From Streptomyces sp. SUK 48 (GTDB taxonomy: Bacteria > Actinomycetota > Actinomycetes > Streptomycetales > Streptomycetaceae): 64,000 bases of DNA. The stretch lies in contig NZ_CP045740.1 of assembly GCF_009650765.1 (NCBI RefSeq), forward strand, positions 4,378,001 to 4,442,000, given 5' to 3'. The notes under the pieces are model-generated. The model saw nothing but the letters and a program-made list of their open reading frames with translations, did not search any database and was not told where the DNA came from. Shown here one piece after another: positions 61,694 to 64,000 of the stretch. The position numbers and the translations under genes are program-made. Each line of letters opens with the position of its first letter. Position 1 is the first letter of the stretch.

Positions 61694-62875
61694 ATGAGCA
61701 CCATGAGCACGATGAGCGCCGAGCGAGCCCTCCCCGAGTCCGCGCCGTACCCGTACGTGCTGCTGTCCGCCGCCGTCTCCCTCGACGGCTGCCTGGACGA
61801 CACCGGCCCGGAGCGGCTGCTGCTGTCCGGACCGGCCGACTTCGACCGGGTCGACGCGGTACGGGCCTCCGCCGACGCCCTGCTGATCGGCGCCGGCACC
61901 CTGCGCGCCGACAACCCCCGCCTCCTGGTCGGCTCCGCCGAGCGGCGCGCGGCGCGGCTCGCGCGGGGCAAACCGGAGTACCCGCTGAAGGTCACCGTCA
62001 CGGGCAGTGGCGATCTCGACCCCGGGGCCCGCTTCTGGCACACCGGCGGCGACAGACTCGTCTACACGACCGACCGGGGCGCGGCGCGGGCCGCCCGGCT
62101 GCTCGGCGGTGCCGCCGAGGTCGTCGCGCTCGGCCCGGAGCTGGACTGGCGGGCCCTGCTCGGGCATCTGCGCACGGAGCGCGGGGTGCGCCGGCTGATG
62201 GTGGAGGGCGGCGCGGCCGTGCACACCCAGCTCCTCCAGCAGGGTCTCGCCGACGAGCTGCACCTGGCCCTCGCCCCGCTGATCGTGGGCGACCCGGCCG
62301 CCCCGCGGCTGTTCGGGCCCGGCCGCTACCAGGAGGGGCGGCTGCGGCTCGTCGAGTCCCGCCGGATCGAGGACGTGGTCCTGGCGCGCTACGAGCCCAC
62401 CGCGCCCGGCACCGGCCCGGTGCCCACCGCCGCCGACCGGCACTGGCTGCGCACCGCCTGCGAGCTGGCCGCGCTGTGCCCGCCCTCGGAGACGGCCTTC
62501 AGCGTCGGCGCGGTCGTGGTCGCCGCCGACGGCACCGAGCTGGCCCGCGGCCACTCCCGGGAGGGCACGGACCCGGTGGCGCACGCGGAGGAGGCGGCGC
62601 TCGCCAGGACCGACCCCGCCGACCCCCGGCTGCCCGGCGCCACCGTCTACAGCAGCCTGGAGCCCTGCGCCCGCCGCGCCTCCCGGCCCGCGCCCTGCGC
62701 CGAGCTGATCCTGCGGGCGGGGGTGCGCCGGGTGGTCACCGCCTGGCGCGAGCCGGACACGTTCGTGGTGGCGGCCGATGGCACGGGAGTGCTGACCGGC
62801 GCGGGCGCCGACGTCGTCCTCCTGCCCGAGTACGAGGCCCTGGCCCAGGCCCCGAACCGGCATCTGCGGGGCTGA
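61694..62875 (+). CDS. RibD-like bifunctional enzyme with inverted domain order
   Basis: A 393-aa protein. The N-terminal half is the RibD_C/dihydrofolate-reductase-like pyrimidine reductase: VLLSAAVSLDGCLDD (about 23-37), DALLIGAGTLRADNPRLL (about 60-77) and RRLMVEGGAAVHTQLL (about 166-181). The C-terminal half is a cytidine/deaminase fold: VAHAEEAAL (Zn His, about 297) and SSLEPCARRASRPAPC (about 320-335) with the two Zn cysteines. In ordinary RibD the deaminase comes first. Three close ATGs (61694, 61703, 61712) are possible starts; the first follows GGAG. It could act in riboflavin or a related pyrimidine-derived pathway. Confidence 0.8.
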   Translation: MSTMSTMSAERALPESAPYPYVLLSAAVSLDGCLDDTGPERLLLSGPADFDRVDAVRASADALLIGAGTLRADNPRLLVGSAERRAARLARGKPEYPLKVTVTGSGDLDPGARFWHTGGDRLVYTTDRGAARAARLLGGAAEVVALGPELDWRALLGHLRTERGVRRLMVEGGAAVHTQLLQQGLADELHLALAPLIVGDPAAPRLFGPGRYQEGRLRLVESRRIEDVVLARYEPTAPGTGPVPTAADRHWLRTACELAALCPPSETAFSVGAVVVAADGTELARGHSREGTDPVAHAEEAALARTDPADPRLPGATVYSSLEPCARRASRPAPCAELILRAGVRRVVTAWREPDTFVVAADGTGVLTGAGADVVLLPEYEALAQAPNRHLRG

Positions 62876-62939
62876 TCCGGGGGCCTGTCCCAACCGATGT
62901 GCTTTCCGCCCCTGGGATGGCGTACAGTAGAGACATCGC

Positions 62940-63013
62940 CGCGGGGTGGAGCAGCTCGGTAGCTCGCTGGGCTCATAACCCAGAGGTCGCAGGTTCAAAT
63001 CCTGTCCCCGCTA
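62940..63013 (+). tRNA. Initiator tRNA-Met (anticodon CAT)
   Basis: A 74-nt gene. It begins with C that cannot pair with position 72, and has the three G-C pairs GGG/CCC flanking CTCATAA, both marks of initiator tRNA. TTCAAAT in the T loop. No encoded CCA. Confidence 0.93.
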
Positions 63014-63020
63014 CTGATAT

Positions 63021-63059
63021 CTCAGGGCCGGAATCCAGTTGACGGATTCCGGCCCTGAG
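63021..63059 (+). terminator. Terminator after tRNA-fMet
   Basis: A perfect 16-bp stem (63021-63036 with 63044-63059) around AGTTGAC, followed by TGTTTT. Confidence 0.9.
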
Positions 63060-63225
63060 TGTTTTCCGGAGCCCGGATACGGGGGTTACCCGTAGTGACC
63101 GTTCGACCGCCCTGCGCATAACGTCTGAGTCACCATCAAAAACCGGATGACTGCTGAACGCCGGTCAACTCGCCCGGTTCGGCGGCCTGCTGGGGGATAC
63201 GTCCATGGCCTGAAGCGTTAATGAT

Positions 63226-63241
63226 CAAGCCGAACGGCTTG
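63226..63241 (+). other. Short hairpin in the leader region
   Basis: CAAGCCG (63226-63232) pairs with CGGCTTG (63235-63241) around AA, 60-70 bases upstream of the riboswitch. It is possibly a promoter-proximal operator. Confidence 0.35.
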
Positions 63242-63304
63242 GAAAGTTCCCCCGGGTCTATTAACGTTCGATAACGCAGCGCGGTCGTCCCAGCCGTCAC
63301 CCGC

Positions 63305-63470
63305 GACGGCTCCGCGCGCACGCGCCGAATCCCGCAAGGGAACCGGGGAACCACCACCTTGGGGTGAATCACGCGAAAACCGTCACGGACCGCACGCCGG
63401 TCCGCGAGCGGTATACGCGCGTAGGAGACCTTCCTGCTCCGAACCCGTCAGCTAACCCGGTAGGCGGAGG
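63305..63470 (+). ncRNA. c-di-AMP riboswitch (ydaO/yuaA class)
   Basis: Hallmarks of the actinobacterial form are present in order: CCGAATCCCGCAAGGGAACC, GGGGAACCACC, GGGGTGAATC, GGAGACCTTCCTG and GAACCCGTCAGCTAACCCGG. TCCGC near 63311 and GCGGA near 63464 can close P1 just before the ribosome site GGAAAGGAG (63472-63480). High c-di-AMP normally turns such genes off. It controls the downstream envelope protein gene. Confidence 0.85.
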
Positions 63471-63490
63471 AAGGAAAGGAGCACGCCCCC

Positions 63491-64000
63491 GTGGCGTCCA
63501 ACCGGCCTGCCCCAGAATCCCCGTTCGTGCCCGCTCAGCGCGAGCCCGAGTCGTTCGGCCCCGGCCCCGGCCTCGACGACGACGGCCCCTGGGAGGAGTG
63601 GAACCCGACCGAGGAGACCGTCGCCCCGGTCCGCGGCCGCCACCGCGTCGCCAAGCAGCGCGGCGGCTTCGCCCGCAGCTCCACCGTCCTCGGCGTCGGC
63701 GTGATCGCCGCCGTCGGCGCGGGCGGCATCGCCAGCGCCAACACCGGCAAGCCGCCGGTCTCCATCTCGATGCCGGACATGCCGAACGTCTCGGTGCCGC
63801 AGCTGTCCACCGTCGAGCACTTCTTCGGCGACGACTCCACGGACGGGCCCAAGGCCGAGACCGCCACCGCGCTCACCGATCTCGGGCACACCACCGAGGG
63901 TGTCAGGGACAGCGGCGCCGGCGAGGCCCTGCGCAACCGGATCATGGCCCAGGCCGAGCAGCAGCAGGGCCAGGCCGACAGCAAGGCCACCGCCGCGAGG
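63491..64000 (+). CDS. Envelope protein, probable M23-type peptidase (N-terminal part)
   Basis: 170 codons are visible before the window ends. GTG 63491 follows GGAAAGGAG. The N-terminal ASNRPAPESPFVPAQREPES is acidic and disordered; a basic patch (VRGRHRVAKQRGG) and hydrophobic segment (STVLGVGVIAAVGAGGIASA, about 78-97) form a signal/anchor. The rest so far is Ser/Asp/Gln-rich. In Streptomyces, c-di-AMP riboswitches commonly precede cell-wall hydrolases (Rpf, NlpC/P60, M23), and this N-terminus resembles M23 proteins; the catalytic part is beyond the window. Confidence 0.6.
   Translation, partial: MASNRPAPESPFVPAQREPESFGPGPGLDDDGPWEEWNPTEETVAPVRGRHRVAKQRGGFARSSTVLGVGVIAAVGAGGIASANTGKPPVSISMPDMPNVSVPQLSTVEHFFGDDSTDGPKAETATALTDLGHTTEGVRDSGAGEALRNRIMAQAEQQQGQADSKATAAR

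Overview
The window is about 72% GC with strong third-position G/C bias, many GTG starts and a gene set (BldC, Vdh, Lsr2, a DUF3073 protein, MobC/relaxase element genes, an actinobacterial ydaO-type riboswitch) that points to a Streptomyces chromosome. No element or gene here was identified by database search; all calls come from reading the sequence.

Region 1 (1-7424) is accessory. It holds a truncated peptide deformylase with an XRE regulator, then a tightly overlapping run of four glycosyltransferase-like genes, a convergent P-loop kinase, an FkbM-type methyltransferase and a Nudix hydrolase. Together these look like an uncharacterised glycan- or small-molecule-decorating cluster.

Region 2 (about 7425-15800) is an integrative mobilizable element: relaxase, MobC, a DUF2637 membrane protein, a DUF3631 ATPase, an XRE regulator, an excisionase and a tyrosine integrase. 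I see no FtsK-like TraB. Between the Nudix gene and the relaxase lies the most unusual structure in the window: ten short hairpins at a nearly constant 24-nt pitch (7499-7748), mostly with 3-nt loops and with different but self-complementary stems. Region 3 (15844-19455) is a three-gene operon (PD-(D/E)xK-like nuclease, small middle component, SMC/RecN-like ATPase with a zinc hook) that fits the ABC-three-component (ABC-3C) conflict-system layout. It sits between the integrase and a tRNA-Ser gene, a plausible attachment site.

Region 4 (19788-42526) is core chromosome: tRNA-Ser, SRP RNA, dnaX, then nearly the whole de novo purine pathway (purD, purC, purSQL, purF, purM). Interspersed are a pseudo-M48-like membrane protein, a DmfA2-like protein, a two-component/ABC export cassette lying between two identical tRNA-Gly genes, lsr2, a Uma2 nuclease-like protein and a META lipoprotein. 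Region 5 (42845-64000) carries vdh, bldC, hrpA, tRNA genes (Asp x2, Phe, Glu, Lys, initiator Met), a membrane metallophosphoesterase, a DEAD-box helicase with a long RGG/RDD tail, an amino-acid permease, an FMN reductase, lspA, a RibD-like enzyme with inverted domain order, and a c-di-AMP riboswitch ahead of a truncated envelope protein gene.

The genes work together in three groups: purine synthesis, envelope and development regulation (BldC, Lsr2, riboswitch), and an imported mobile block carrying its own mobility and probable defence genes.
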